Assembly: GCA_965153355.1 (NCBI GenBank) | Contig: OZ231127.1 | Coordinates: forward strand, 19,716,001 to 19,780,000 | Reading direction: 5' to 3' | DNA from: Flaccisagitta enflata | Lineage: Eukaryota > Chaetognatha > Sagittoidea > Aphragmophora | DNA length: 64,000 nt | The notes under the pieces: model-generated | What the model was told of the DNA's origin: nothing | Database searches by the model: none | Seen by the model: only the letters and a program-made list of their open reading frames with translations | Made by a program: the position numbers and the translations under genes | Shown: positions 29,094-39,492 of the stretch, in pieces | How the letters are laid out: each line of letters begins with the position of its first letter | How positions within the stretch are numbered: position 1 is the first letter of the stretch

Positions 29094-30939
29094 CTTCTTC
29101 TTCTTCTTCTTCTTCTTCTTCTTCTTCTTCTTCTTCTTCTTCTTCTTCTTCTTCTTCTTCTTCTTCTTCTTCTTCTACTTCTTCTTCTTCTTCTTCTTTT
29201 TCTTCTTTTTAGATGCGTCCTCGCATCTCTATAAGAGGGTCTGTTGGTCGGTCCGTCCGTCCGTCCGTTACGCAAGTGCAAAAACGCGTTTCTCGGCTGT
29301 TTTTGGCCACGGTGAGATCCTATACTGATACAAATGATCAACCAACATGTTTTGAGAGCCTCCTTAACAACTAAGTCATTTCATGCCTCTGTTCGTCCAT
29401 CCGTCACTCCATATACGTCACATGATCAATACACGTAGAGACACAGCCCGGACGCATCGTTGCCTGGTCGGGCTTGTTCTTCTTTTTCTTCTTCCTCTTC
29501 TGCTTCTTCTTCTCCTATTCCACTTTTTTCATAGTAAACATAGTCATGCTATAAAGGTCGGCTTTATCAATCATTTTGGAACTGAAATGGACATGAAGAA
29601 CAGGAATTTTTTGCAAGTAACAATAGTCGCAAAAGCGTCAGATGGTCAGCGGTACCCATGCCCTGCTTAAGCAAGTTGTGATTGTAGTTGAGGGAGGGAG
29701 CAGAGGAGGGGGCGATGACCTTTGCTTTCACACATATGGGGAATTTTCTCCCCCTCCTCCTTCTCCTCCTCCTCCACAACCCCCCTCCACCCAACCTCCA
29801 GGCCCATATCTCAACCTCAAGGCCCATAACCCAGCCTCAAGGCTCAATCTTAGTCTTGAGGTCCAAATCCCTTGAGGCTGGAATTTGGGCCTTGCTGCTG
29901 GGATATGGGCCTCGAGGCTGAGATATGGGCCTCGAGGTTGGGGGAGGGGGGGTGCGAAGATGAAGGAGGAGGAGGAGGAGGAGAAAATTCCCAATAGGTG
30001 TGAAAGCATAGGTCATCGACCCCTTCGGGGCTACTGTCCAAAAGGACGATATAGATGGGTTCACCATCCCTACACCCAGACAGATAGACAGACAGCCCAA
30101 AAGTCAAAATATACTACCTGCGTAAAAATCGTCGTCGAAGTCGATTTGAAGGGAATTTTCCATCCAGGCGGAAAAAACGTAGGAGCCGGAGCCGTTGGCT
30201 GGGGCTGGGGCTGGGGCTGGGGCGGAGCTTGAGGCTGTCTCGTAATCATGGGTTCAACTTGAGGGCGGGTATCCGGTGGATATCGAGGTGGATAATTTGG
30301 TTGGGGTTGAGGCTTAGGAGAATCTTCTACGGAAGGTTTCGGCTGAGATGGGTAATTGGGCTGGGGTTGTGGTTTGGGTTGTGGCTGGGGTTGTGGCTGG
30401 GGTTGAGGCTGGGCAGAAACCTCAGAATGAGGGAACGTCTCGGGTCGAGGTCCTAAATCAGGCTGTGGTTGGATTCTCGGAGGATATTGGGGCTGCCAAT
30501 CTGGTTGTGGTTTTGGTGGATATTGGGGTTGTAGGTCTGGTTGTGGTTGTAGCGGGTAGCGAGGATCCGACTGAGGATTCCGGGGGTAATTTGGCTGTGG
30601 GTAAGGGGGATAATAAGGTTGAGGCTGAAAACTGGGTTGAGGAGGTGGTGAGTACTGTGGAGGCTGTGGCTGGGGTTGTGGATTGGGTCGTGGCTGAGGT
30701 TGTGGTTGGAGCTGTGGCTCTGGTTCGAACTGTGGGAAACGTGGTTCAAATGAGTTCTCGAAACTCCCCGGGAAATCCGGAGGCAGCAAATCCCGATCGT
30801 CTGCAGGCGGCATTTGAGCCTCGATTTCTAGTTTGTTGATGATCAGAGTCATAAAGAACGGAATCAATGTCACCGATGACGGAAAACGAACAAACCGTGA
30901 CGTAACCGAAGATGAATAGCGACAACTACACGGCGCCAT
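26339..30939 (-). CDS. secreted or membrane-anchored Pro/Gln-rich protein (two exons)
   Basis: Exon 1 is 30939-30118 (274 codons, donor CAG/GTAGTA, phase 0) and exon 2 is 26635-26339 (acceptor TTCGCTCAG, phase 0). The ATG has a good context (ACAAGATGG). The N-terminus has arginines followed by VTLIPFFMTLIIN, a signal peptide or anchor. Residues about 43-255 are a repetitive (PQ)n/NYPP region rich in Pro, Gln and Tyr, of the type seen in extracellular structural proteins. Exon 2 adds a Gly/Ala/Glu-rich linker and a distinct tail (PSIITPPIDPNLLPDNFPWP). The 3.5-kb intron contains repeats. Oddity: the stop TGA directly abuts the hAT-like target duplication. The same bases also read CAA/GTGAGT, a perfect splice donor, so exon 2 may continue into an unseen exon. 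Function unknown. Confidence 0.65.
26704..27553 (+). mobile_element. 0.85-kb element with GGAAAAAAATCG / CGATTTTTTTCCC ends
   Basis: The 5' end is GCGGCTCTCGCCGACCGGAA then AAAAATCG. The 3' end is the perfect palindrome ATCGAAAAACGTTTTTCGAT followed by TTTTTCCC. Both ends carry ATCG where copies A and B carry GTCG. (TG)n (26750-26845), (TC)n (26930-27022) and TCCC-rich (27023-27220) arrays have expanded inside. It lies in the intron of the Pro/Gln-rich gene. Confidence 0.6.
27555..28780. repeat. hairpin-element fragments, (GA)n, GACA and A-rich low-complexity DNA
   Basis: GAGACTTTGTCCGTCCGTCC and GGTTGGGGTGTGGATTAG at 27555-27695 resume at 28672-28740 (GTGTGGATGGGGGTTGGATG), as if about 1 kb of purine-rich sequence inserted into one element. 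The insert has (GA)n at 27858-27945, GACA repeats at 28136-28200 and A-rich DNA, and is bounded by related AAGTCGAAG/CTTCGGTTC-rich blocks (27697-27770 and 28560-28670). Confidence 0.55.
28945..29190. repeat. (TTG)n followed by (TTC)n microsatellite
   Basis: About 146 bp of TTG pass directly into about 100 bp of TTC. Confidence 0.95.
29208..29478 (-). mobile_element. hairpin-ended element (AGATGCG subfamily), complete copy
   Basis: The left hairpin is AGATGCGTCCTCGCATCT, followed by CTATAAGAGGGTCTGTTGG and a GTCC core. The right end GGACGCATCGTTGCCTGG and GGGCTTGTT repeats the stem motif in inverse. Confidence 0.7.
29638..30060. repeat. inverted-arm minisatellite cassette, copy 3 (reverse orientation)
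   Basis: It starts with GGTCAGCGGTACCCATGCCC, the inverse of the conserved tail of copies 1 and 2. Arms GAAAATTCCC / GGGGAATTTTC enclose 20-bp units of the type GGCCCATATCTCAACCTCAA. The units themselves switch strand half-way (later units read GATATGGGCCTCGAGGCTGA), making one large palindrome. Confidence 0.8.
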
Positions 30940-31481
30940 CTTGTACAAGTTATTTTTGTTTCTCTGATGCCGATCAAGTTATATTCGCAAATGAATTTGT
31001 ATTTCCATTAGAATAATTCAACTTTTCACCATTTCACGTTATTCGATCGATTTTATTTTTGTAAGTTGCCCATAATTCAATTTTATCTTTTCTCACATTG
31101 GTCTCCGATTTCTGTCACGCTCTTCTGTGGTTGATTCGCTTTTCTCGTTAGCACATTGTAATTGTGGATGCGTTTTAGGATGATGCGTATCCAATTCAAG
31201 TGTATAATCCATTGAGACGCGGGTGAAACAAAGTGGGTTACAAATTAGCCAACCATTTAAATGCTGCCATGGAATGACTACGTGTTGCACCGTCTCCAAA
31301 TGATGTCTTATCACTCAAAAGCCATCTTCAACTCTTCAAACTCATTAAAATGGCGTAGAATTGAACGGAAATTGTAGGTTGATTTGTGCCGAAATTAAAG
31401 AATATCATAAACCTTGCTCTTCTTTGAGAAATATCTAGCTTAGTATTCGCAGCACTTTTGGCGGTATTTTCTTCATGTTTC

Positions 31482-31513
<32 letters not shown>

Positions 31514-32100
31514 CTTCTAAAATGCCGACTGATTTTTTAATTTCCGTTTATCAGTACTTTTTTTTTCTGCGATATGATTTTGAATCCAGTTTTGCGTACG
31601 CATTAAACACGATCTAGCAGCCGAATAAGCGCCGGTTCCTCTTTTTGCTTTGAAACGGCTTTGATTTGAAGGTGAAGTCGAAGAATTTCCGTAATTCAAA
31701 TTTCATCTTTTGGTTGTGAAGTAGGCGGCGCGGTGATAAAAAATCGAAGGTGGAGGATCTATAGATGATGGTGGTGATGGCGGGGTGGGAGGTTGTGGTG
31801 GTGCGGTAGAAGTGGTGGTGATGGTGGTGGTTGTGGAAGAAGTGGTGGTAATAAGGGAGGTGGTGGAGGAGGAGGACGACCACGACGAAGAGGAGACGAG
31901 GGTCGAATGTAGAGGAGGATATCATTGGATTTATGAAAGCCTTTAACCGAATCCTTTTAGCATCGACAATATTTTTGTCCCATCTTCATGGCAAGCAAAC
32001 AAAAAATCTGGACCATTCTTAAAAGGAAGAAGTTTGCTTTATAAGAAATTAAAAAAAGAATCACATCTTAAATCGAGATGCAGATTCGAATCTCCAAAAA
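30940..32100. other. upstream region of the Pro/Gln-rich gene; no gene called
   Basis: It contains an A-run of about 27 bases at 31482-31508 and a GGTGGTGG-rich stretch at 31745-31905 whose minus strand could encode a Ser/Thr/Pro-rich peptide. I see no start, splice pair or domain that would support a gene. The promoter of the Pro/Gln-rich gene should lie just above 30,940 but no TATA box stands out. Confidence 0.4.
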
Positions 32101-32306
32101 TTCTGTGATCGTGTCTGTGCGTGGAACAGAGAATTTGGAATGGACAAAAAGAAGCAAGAAAAGAAAATAGAAAATAGAGAAAAGAAAAATAGAAAGTGTC
32201 GATGGATTGGAAAAAAGATGCGAAAAAGAGGGGAGAAAAAGTTGCGAATGATGGTCCTTCTAAAACCTCACTCGACCCACTCACGAATGTGTGCGTTTTC
32301 TCTCTC

Positions 32307-32653
<347 letters not shown>

Positions 32654-32855
32654 CTCTGGTATTAGTTGAGGTTTTTCTATTTTTCTGCACTTCCGTCTTG
32701 ATCTATTTCGTGTCTTTGTCTTTTCTGTTTCCCAGATCGCACCAAGACTCGATTTATTCATCTTTTCGAGCTTTCCAGGTAGCAGAAAAAAAAAGAACAA
32801 GTCACCCAGGCCCAGTTGATAGTGGAAGTTCAGTAGAATCCTTCCTTTCCAGGTA

Positions 32856-33361
32856 CAGTAGATGTCGTCTAGACTTGGAAATACGGGGGAGCTCATAACC
32901 TCAGCATCAGTACAGTGAGGGGACTAATATTTTGCTAGTGTAATGTATAGACCCTAAGGGGTTGACGATGGGGTATGGCATCCCCCTATAGCTTACCTTA
33001 CAAAAAAAAACTTTTAGTATAAAATGTTAGGATCAATCACTTTTAAGGCAGAATTTCAGCTTCATCTATTTTCTTTAATTGCAAAACCAGCCAGAGATTC
33101 GAACCTGGAACTTTTAAAGTAATTGATCAAGAGAGATATGAAGTCAAGTGAGTCAACCACTAGACCAATTCTGGCAGCTATTGGAGTAAAAAAAATTTGT
33201 TTTAGTGTATTCAAAAGAATTTTTTAACCACAGAGCTGCCAAACCCCGTCGTCAACCCTATAGGACATGAACATTATACAGACACGGTTTCATTTCATTG
33301 GCGCAAATAGTAGTTAGGATATAAGGGCCCCCGTATTTCCAAGTCTAGACGACATCTACTG
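32856..33361. mobile_element. mariner-like foldback MITE, CAGTAGATSTCGTC family, copy 2, with tRNA-like core
   Basis: The termini CAGTAGATGTCGTCTAGACT (left and inverted right) are flanked by TA at 32854-32855 and 33362-33363. Arms of about 125 bp are near-identical inverses through GGGTTGACGATGGGG. The central 250 bp is not palindromic and holds a tRNA-like sequence (33090-33175, minus). Confidence 0.85.
33090..33175 (-). pseudogene. tRNA-like sequence (SINE head or tRNA relic)
   Basis: On the minus strand GCCAGAA begins an 86-base segment with an A-box-like TGGTCTAGTGG, a B-box GGTTCGAATCT and a closing TCTGGC that pairs with the GCCAGA start. The D arm can pair (GGTC/GACT). I cannot fold a normal anticodon arm, and the T arm has an extra base. 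It looks like a tRNA-derived element rather than a working tRNA. Confidence 0.5.
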
Positions 33362-33485
33362 TAGAAGAAAAGAAGGCCTAGTAGATGGTGGATGTTCGGT
33401 AAAATCCTTGCTTTCCAGATAGAAAAGAGAACAAGTCATCCAAGCCCTGTAGATGGTGGATGTTCTGCAGAATGCTTGCCTTCCA

Positions 33486-33652
33486 GATGGAACAAGGCCG
33501 TATACACGGCAGCATTAGTCACGGACGGGTGGGCATGAACTGAAAAGCTCTAAAAAACAACTTTGAAACGGACAGACGGACTGATGGAGAGACCGACTGA
33601 CAATCTGACAGACCAAAAAGTGGCGTAAAGATTTGAGTGTTCGCAACTAAAA
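33486..33652 (+). mobile_element. hairpin-ended element (CGCAACT subfamily), degraded
   Basis: AACAAGGCCGTATACACGGC, AGTCACGGACGGGTGGGC, a GACC-type core and the end GTTCGCAACTAAAAAA. The terminal hairpin is decayed (AGTGTTCGCAACT). Confidence 0.6.
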
Positions 33653-33799
33653 AAAGAACATGTCACCCAAGCCCAGTAGATGGTAGATGCTCTACAGAAT
33701 TGCTCTACAGAATCTTTGCTTTCCAGGTAGAAAAAAAAAAGAACTAGTCAGCCAGGCCCAGTAGTTGATCAGCAGAATCTTTGCCTCGTTTCACAGCAT

Positions 33800-34955
33800 A
33801 ATTTCCACGATAGCCAACAACACGTTTCTTACTTAGCCATGATGTCATCCTTATTTCGTAGATGTGGGTACCAAGGGTTGGAATCACATGTAACACCACA
33901 TCCCCACCGCCATTGATCTGGTTTTCGTAGATGATAATTTTCTAAAAAAAATTTTGCGAAAGTTGACTGTTTCAGAGTACGCAGGTTGGAAAGAGAGTTT
34001 CACGTAAGACTTATACATAACGATAAATGGATTGTTAGCATTGGGAAAGAATCCATAGATGACACACGATTGAGTGAATAAATGAGTAAATGGCAGAAAA
34101 TAGTATTTAGTAAAGATATTATTTGCGCGAAACAAGAAAGAGAAAGTCTAAATGATATCAGGAGAGGAAAGATAAAGGAAAGTTTCGAAAAGGGAAAGGG
34201 AGCGCACAGACCAACCCCCCTCCCCCCCCTAAAAAAAGCAAGATAAGAAAGGAAACGATAGGGGAATTATTTTCGCTCATTGGCGAGGTAATGAAAAAAA
34301 AGTTTAGCAAGGATGAGTTGATTCCAACTTTGATGACGATGTCGGCGGAAAAAAAGTGGCGAAGTGGTTTCAACATGAACCAGCTCCAATTTCTCGAAAT
34401 ATCGCTTCGTTAGGTTTAATGGGAAAAAAAGTAAGACGAGCGTCACGTCGGTACTTGCGAGAAAATGATCTATTCTTGATCTTAAAATGAGCACTGATCT
34501 TTGAGCACTGATCATTGAGCAGCTGGGCCCAAATAAGCTTCAATGACGCAAGTAAGAATTAACGTCGCAAAAAATGAAAACCAAAGAGACGTTCTGTGTT
34601 TTCAATAGGTTACGACTAAAAATAAAACAGCAATCTGCGCTAAGTGAAAGGCTGATGTACCAACGCCGCGTCCAACCATGTTAATTGTTGTTTGACTAGA
34701 TTGCCCACTGATACAAAGCGAAGAGACCATATACGCTTCAGTTTCAAAGGTTCGTTGCTGTTTGGTGATTTAAGCCTCACAAATCGGATTTACGTGATAT
34801 AAACATGGGCTTATCTGCGGAGAATTTTCTTTTTCTCGTAAAACATACTGACGAACCAGCTGGAATAGAAATGCGACTCAAAGACGCCACTAAAAACAAA
34901 AACAAAGGAATCCATCTAAGAGCGAAATTTGTTGAATAACGAGAGTGATTCAAAA
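33800..34955. other. unannotated stretch between repeats
   Basis: No exon or repeat family recognised. Short minus-strand frames (for example 33884-34135 and 34267-34515) lack domains and splice context. A short C-run (CCCCCCTCCCCCCCC) is at 34215. Confidence 0.4.
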
Positions 34956-34956
34956 A

Positions 34957-35127
<171 letters not shown>

Positions 35128-35271
35128 ATGATTTAGCGAGAAAGAGAAAAGAGAAGGTAAGGGCGAATGGTGGAGTCGCGGCACTAGGAATTAGGAGAGG
35201 ATTGGCCGAAAGGGAATCCGAATGGAAATGAGGAGTAGTGGGAGAGAAGGTGGGAAGTGGATTAGAAGGCA

Positions 35272-35960
35272 AGGGGAAGGTGAGGTTTGGTGGGTTAGCT
35301 TCGGGAGGAGGCAGGGGAAGGTGAGGTGAGGTGGGTTAGCTTCGGGGGGAGGCAGGGGAAGGTGAGGTTTGGTGGGTTAGCTTCGGGAGAAGGCAGGGGA
35401 AGGTGAGGTGAAGTGGGTTGGCTGCGAGGTCCAATGAAGGTGAGGTGGGGTAGGGATAGATGAGTTAGCAAGTGAAATGGGAGTCAGGGGAAGGTGAGAT
35501 GGATTAGCTTGGATAAAAGGTAAGGAAAGGTGGGAAGAGATGTGGCTGGGTGAGGTGTGTCAGTTTTGTCGTTTTGGGAGGAGTCAGGGGAAGGTGGGGT
35601 AAGGTTGGTTGGCCTGGTATCCGAGGCTAAGGGAAGTTGAGGCTGGAGGTGAGGGGAAGGTCAGGTGGGGTAACTTAGGGATGGATGAGGTTGCTCGTGG
35701 AGTGGGAGTCAGGGGAAGGCGAAGTTTTAGCCTGGATAAAACGTCAGGAAAGGTGGAAATGATCTGAGGGGGGTGAGGTTGGAGGTGGATTAGAATATCG
35801 GGGAAGGTGAGGTGGATTAGCCTGGAAAAAGAAAGACAAGAAAAAGTGAGTTTAGCTGAGATATTTCGTCTTGAGGTGAGATGATTTTACATGGGGTGAG
35901 GTAGGGAGTGGATTAGGACGCAGGTTGAGATATGGTGAGGTCACTGAGTTGAGGCAATTA
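35272..35960. repeat. G-rich minisatellite with 41-bp units, decaying rightwards
   Basis: At least three clean 41-bp units (AGGGGAAGGTGAGGT..., GGTGGGTTAGCTTCGGG) at 35272-35394 are followed by diverging copies with GTGAGGTGGATTAG and AGGGGAAGGTGAG blocks to about 35960. Strong GGG/GG runs on one strand give G-quadruplex potential. Confidence 0.8.
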
Positions 35961-36050
35961 GGAATGAGTTGGTAAGTGGTAAGTGGTAAGATAGGTTGAT
36001 ATGAATCAGAATTGAGATGGCAGGATAATGTCAGGGTGAGGTGAGTTAGC

Positions 36051-36573
36051 AGTCAGCGGACAAAACACAATAGGTATATATATCACTCCGTTGGTTTTGA
36101 TCCAACCCACTGATGTTGAACAGAATGCTGTAAACAACAACTGGTTATTGAAATTACAGCCGGCTGTTAAGTTACAAAGTTGGCAAAAATCCAATTTTTC
36201 CTGAATAGAATGAGACCTGCAAATTCATACTCTTGACGAAATTCTGAGAAGTTTGATATGTCACACTTAACACTTTTTGTAAACAATATTTTTTTAACAT
36301 TGCGTTATAATCAGATTAAACAAAGATAATTGTTTTTATTTTCATGCAAAAGTATATGTTGTGACATATCAAACTTCTTAAAATTTCATCAGGATTATGA
36401 ATCTGCAGGTCTCATTCTATTTGGTGAAAGTTGGATTTTTGCAACTTTGTAACTTGACAGCCGGCTGTAATTTCAACAACCAGTTGTTGTTTACAGCATT
36501 CTGTTCAACATCAGTGGGTTGGATCAAAACCAACAGAGTGATATATATACCTATTTTGTTTTGTCCGCTGACT
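36051..36573. mobile_element. foldback element with about 210-bp arms and a 6-bp target duplication
   Basis: The left arm (AGTCAGCGGACAAAACA onward to about 36262) and the right arm (about 36358-36573, ending TGTTTTGTCCGCTGACT) are inverted copies at well over 90 percent by eye. They are separated by about 95 bp of AT-rich spacer. Flanks GTTAGC at 36045-36050 and 36574-36579 are identical, with an A following both. No coding sequence. Confidence 0.85.
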
Positions 36574-36916
36574 GTTAGCAGGGAGAGAAAATGAGCAATT
36601 GAGATGGTGGAGAAAATGTGAGGGGAGGATGGGTGACTTATGTGAGTGAAAACAGAAGAATAAGGCCTCCTTGCAGAGATGAAGTAGATGGGGTGAGGTT
36701 AAACAAAATGTGAGAAGTAAATGAACTGGTAGTGTGAGTGTGTTGGGTAGGATGAGGTGAAGTAAAGTAGGTTTTGTGAGGGGGTTAGACGAAATTGGTT
36801 TGCCGCGAAGGTGAGGTGGGTGAGTTAGATGAAATAATCCGAGATTTGAGCCCGAGGTGAGGCTGAATCGGGAGTCGAACCAGCGGCAGAGAGAGGGAGG
36901 GAAAACAAGGCATTGG

Positions 36917-37048
<132 letters not shown>

Positions 37049-37299
37049 GAACTCGATTTCATTAAAGTTTAAAAATGTTTGGCAAAGCTTGTGGAATTTA
37101 AACAGGGCGAAACAGCGAAGATAAAGTTAACTTTGTTTTTTCTTCTTGAAATTCTTTTTTAAAAATTGAAACAAAGTGGCATCGCCCATCCTTTCATTGG
37201 ATGTCTCTTTCACATGAGATTTCAGTTTCCTTTGTTATTTTGACTTAGCTGTATCCACAATATCTAATTCAAACATTTCTATGAATATAGGCAAGGGCA

Positions 37300-37620
37300 A
37301 GGACAAAGTTTGGACGCCGTTATTTGAGTTTAGGGGGAAGGGTTGAGTTTAGAAGTAGGGTTCAGTTTAAAAGCGGGATTGGGATTAGGGGCAGGATTCA
37401 GTTAAGGGGCAGGGTTGATTTTAGGGGTAGGGGTGAGTTTAGGGGAAGGGGTGAGTATTGGAGCAGGATTTAGTTTTGGAGTAGGGCCGAACCTAGGGTT
37501 GGGACTGAGTTAAGGAATAGGGGTTAGTTTAGGAGAAGGACTGAGTTTAGGAGTAAGAATGAGTTTAGAAGAAGAATTGAGTTTTAAAACATGGGTGAAC
37601 CATGGGGCAGGGGTGACTTA
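37300..37620. repeat. degenerate GGGTTGAGTTTAGGRGYA repeat
   Basis: About 15 imperfect units of 18-20 bp with the theme GAGTTTAGGAGTAGGGTT. It is telomere-like in base composition but not a perfect hexamer array. Confidence 0.7.
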
Positions 37621-38257
37621 TGGTCCCCTGCCACACTCAAATAGGCGCTTGTGCGGCTTTAAGTTTCGCCCCATCGTCCTTCACTTTTGTATTAATAAGC
37701 GAACCGTTAGAAAAACATCATTTGCCTCAAGGAGAGGTTTTTCCCCTCTCTTCTTCGGGGAGGCGTTGAGACTCGAGTTTGCATTGCAATCCAGGCACGA
37801 AACTCAAAAGAGGAATGTTTGTAATTCGCACACTCGCGTTACAAAAAAAGACGCAAAACTTGCGATTTTTGGACGCCGAATGTATATCGATCGTGTTTGC
37901 TCGAGGATATAAATTTCCAAGCACTTCACTCTTTGGCCGCTTTTTTTTTTGGTGGGGGGGGGGGGGGCGATGATCCCCTGCCTGAGGCCAGAGGTTCCAG
38001 CAACAGATCGGACTTGGATCTGGAGGCTAAAGGGGGACAAAGCCGTGAAGATAAACGAGTTGAGACCAAAGGCCTGGTCGGGCTCACTAGTTGGGCTAGT
38101 AAGATATGTTTAGATGATCCAGAGTCAGACAATTATGAAAACGCCTAATGACTGCCATACGCATAGTGCCTATATTGCAAGAACTTTGATGGATGAAGTA
38201 CTGCGTTTTTGAAACTTACATCTACTTACCTAACTTACACGTGCCATTGTAACCTGA

Positions 38258-38369
38258 TGCCATTGTCGGTCGGTCCGTCTGTCCCTCACATTTTTGAAAT
38301 GCGAGCGGTTTTTTTATCACTGTCCCTGCCCAACCGTCCGCGACTGGGGTGCTGTGTATCCGGCCTTGT
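38258..38369 (-). mobile_element. hairpin-ended element (AGTCGCG subfamily), left-truncated
   Basis: A GTCGGTCGGTCCGTCTGTCC core, then CTGCCCAACCGTCCGCGACT and GTATCCGGCCTTGTT. The hairpin end is missing. Confidence 0.65.
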
Positions 38370-38449
38370 TCTTTTTTACCGAGGAGCACATATCTTCCTC
38401 CGAAATCTGTCGACAATTGGAATTTTCCGTGGCTAACTGAAAACAGTCT

Positions 38450-38597
38450 TTAGTCGCGGACACGCGTCTCAACACCTTGCCGTGTCGGTCCGTCAGTTGG
38501 TCGGTCCGTCCGAAATATTTTTGAATTGCGAGCGCATTTTGCATCATTAATCCTGCCCAACCGTCCGCGACTGGATTGCCGTGTATCTGGCCTTGTT
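38450..38597 (-). mobile_element. hairpin-ended element (AGTCGCG subfamily), complete copy
   Basis: The left end is TAGTCGCGGACACGCGTCT then CAACACCTTGCCGTGTCGG. The right end is CCCAACCGTCCGCGACTGGA then TATCTGGCCTTGTT. It is 80 bp from the truncated copy at 38258-38369 and in the same orientation. Confidence 0.75.
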
Positions 38598-39364
38598 ACA
38601 ATATCATGGACACTGGACAGGCTGCGAACGCGCGCCCGAATGAGTCAGCTAGCAGGCATGCTATGGCATCTACAGTCTTGATTTCATATCTTCTATCTAA
38701 TCCAACGGGATGAATAGTTACAAACAAAGGTAGATAAACGGGAGACAATTCGTGACGGAAATTCTTGTCTTTGATCAAATTTGAGTAGAGAAATTGGCAA
38801 CGGTAACTGAATATTTACAAATGCACGCATCCTGATAAGAAATGATAAGGAGTTACAAAATTAATCCAGACAAGTGGAAAGCAGGATGGAAATGTGTGTT
38901 TTCACACTTTTTGACCAACAACGCGACATGCTTAAGCCCCTATTGATATGGACATATGGTATTTCCATTAGGTTTAAAAGCCCTGATTACAGTTCACAGA
39001 AAGGTAAGAGATTCACCAAGCAAAATAAAAAAAAATTCAAATTCATTAAATCGTAACATCTTTCGACATATGTCAAAGTTGCTATAATCTCACTGGCCCA
39101 GAAGATATTTTTTGTCTCTTCATTTATACAAGCAGAAAATGATATATAAGTCAATACTTAGCTGACCAGTTGGGTTTGAGAGAAAAAAATTGGTCTTCGT
39201 GCCTAATGCATTCACAGTTTATTTCTTGAATTCTCCGGGCCAACCGCTCAACATAAGTGATTAAGTATGAACAATTACTGCTTTTTCCTAACCTGCGATA
39301 AGACAGTTCCATTTGCATAACTGGAATAATACAACTTTCTACTCTCGGCTTCTCTAAAAGTAAA

Positions 39365-39380
39365 ACTTTTTATTTTTGTT
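39365..39380 (-). promoter_or_regulatory. candidate poly(A) signal of the RHS gene
   Basis: The minus strand reads AAAAATAAAAAG about 120 bp downstream of the TGA, and a further AATAAA is near 39227. Either would give a eukaryotic 3' end to this bacterial-type reading frame. Confidence 0.4.
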
Positions 39381-39492
39381 TCAGATGCAGTAACACCTTG
39401 TTTGAGCGATTGAATCTTATTCGGAATGATATGCATCAAGCTGTGACTGTAAGAAGTTATAGAAATATTTGAGAAGTGTCATCTCATTTTCT

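Larger units (their letters stand above)
32780..33800. repeat. tandem repeat of about 65-75 bp, interrupted by two insertions
   Basis: Units contain AAGAACAAGTCACCCAGGCC, CAGTAGATGGTGGATGTTC and AATCTTTGCTTTCCAGGTAG, at about 32785, 33364, 33425, 33650 and 33735. A mariner-like MITE (32856-33361) and a hairpin-ended element (33486-33652) have inserted between units. Confidence 0.75.

Noticed and set aside
31614-31925. His-rich and Ser/Thr/Pro-rich minus-strand frames
   Set aside because: A GGTGGTGGA-type simple repeat produces these compositions in several frames. No splice pair joins them to the Pro/Gln-rich gene.
33090-33175. Functional tRNA gene
   Set aside because: No normal anticodon arm, an irregular T arm and a location inside a MITE; called a tRNA-like relic instead.
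37300-37620. Interstitial telomere-like array
   Set aside because: The units are about 18-20 bp and degenerate, not a hexamer array, so it is an ordinary minisatellite.
37559-37912. 117-codon plus-strand frame
   Set aside because: It starts inside a minisatellite, shows no domain and has no splice support.
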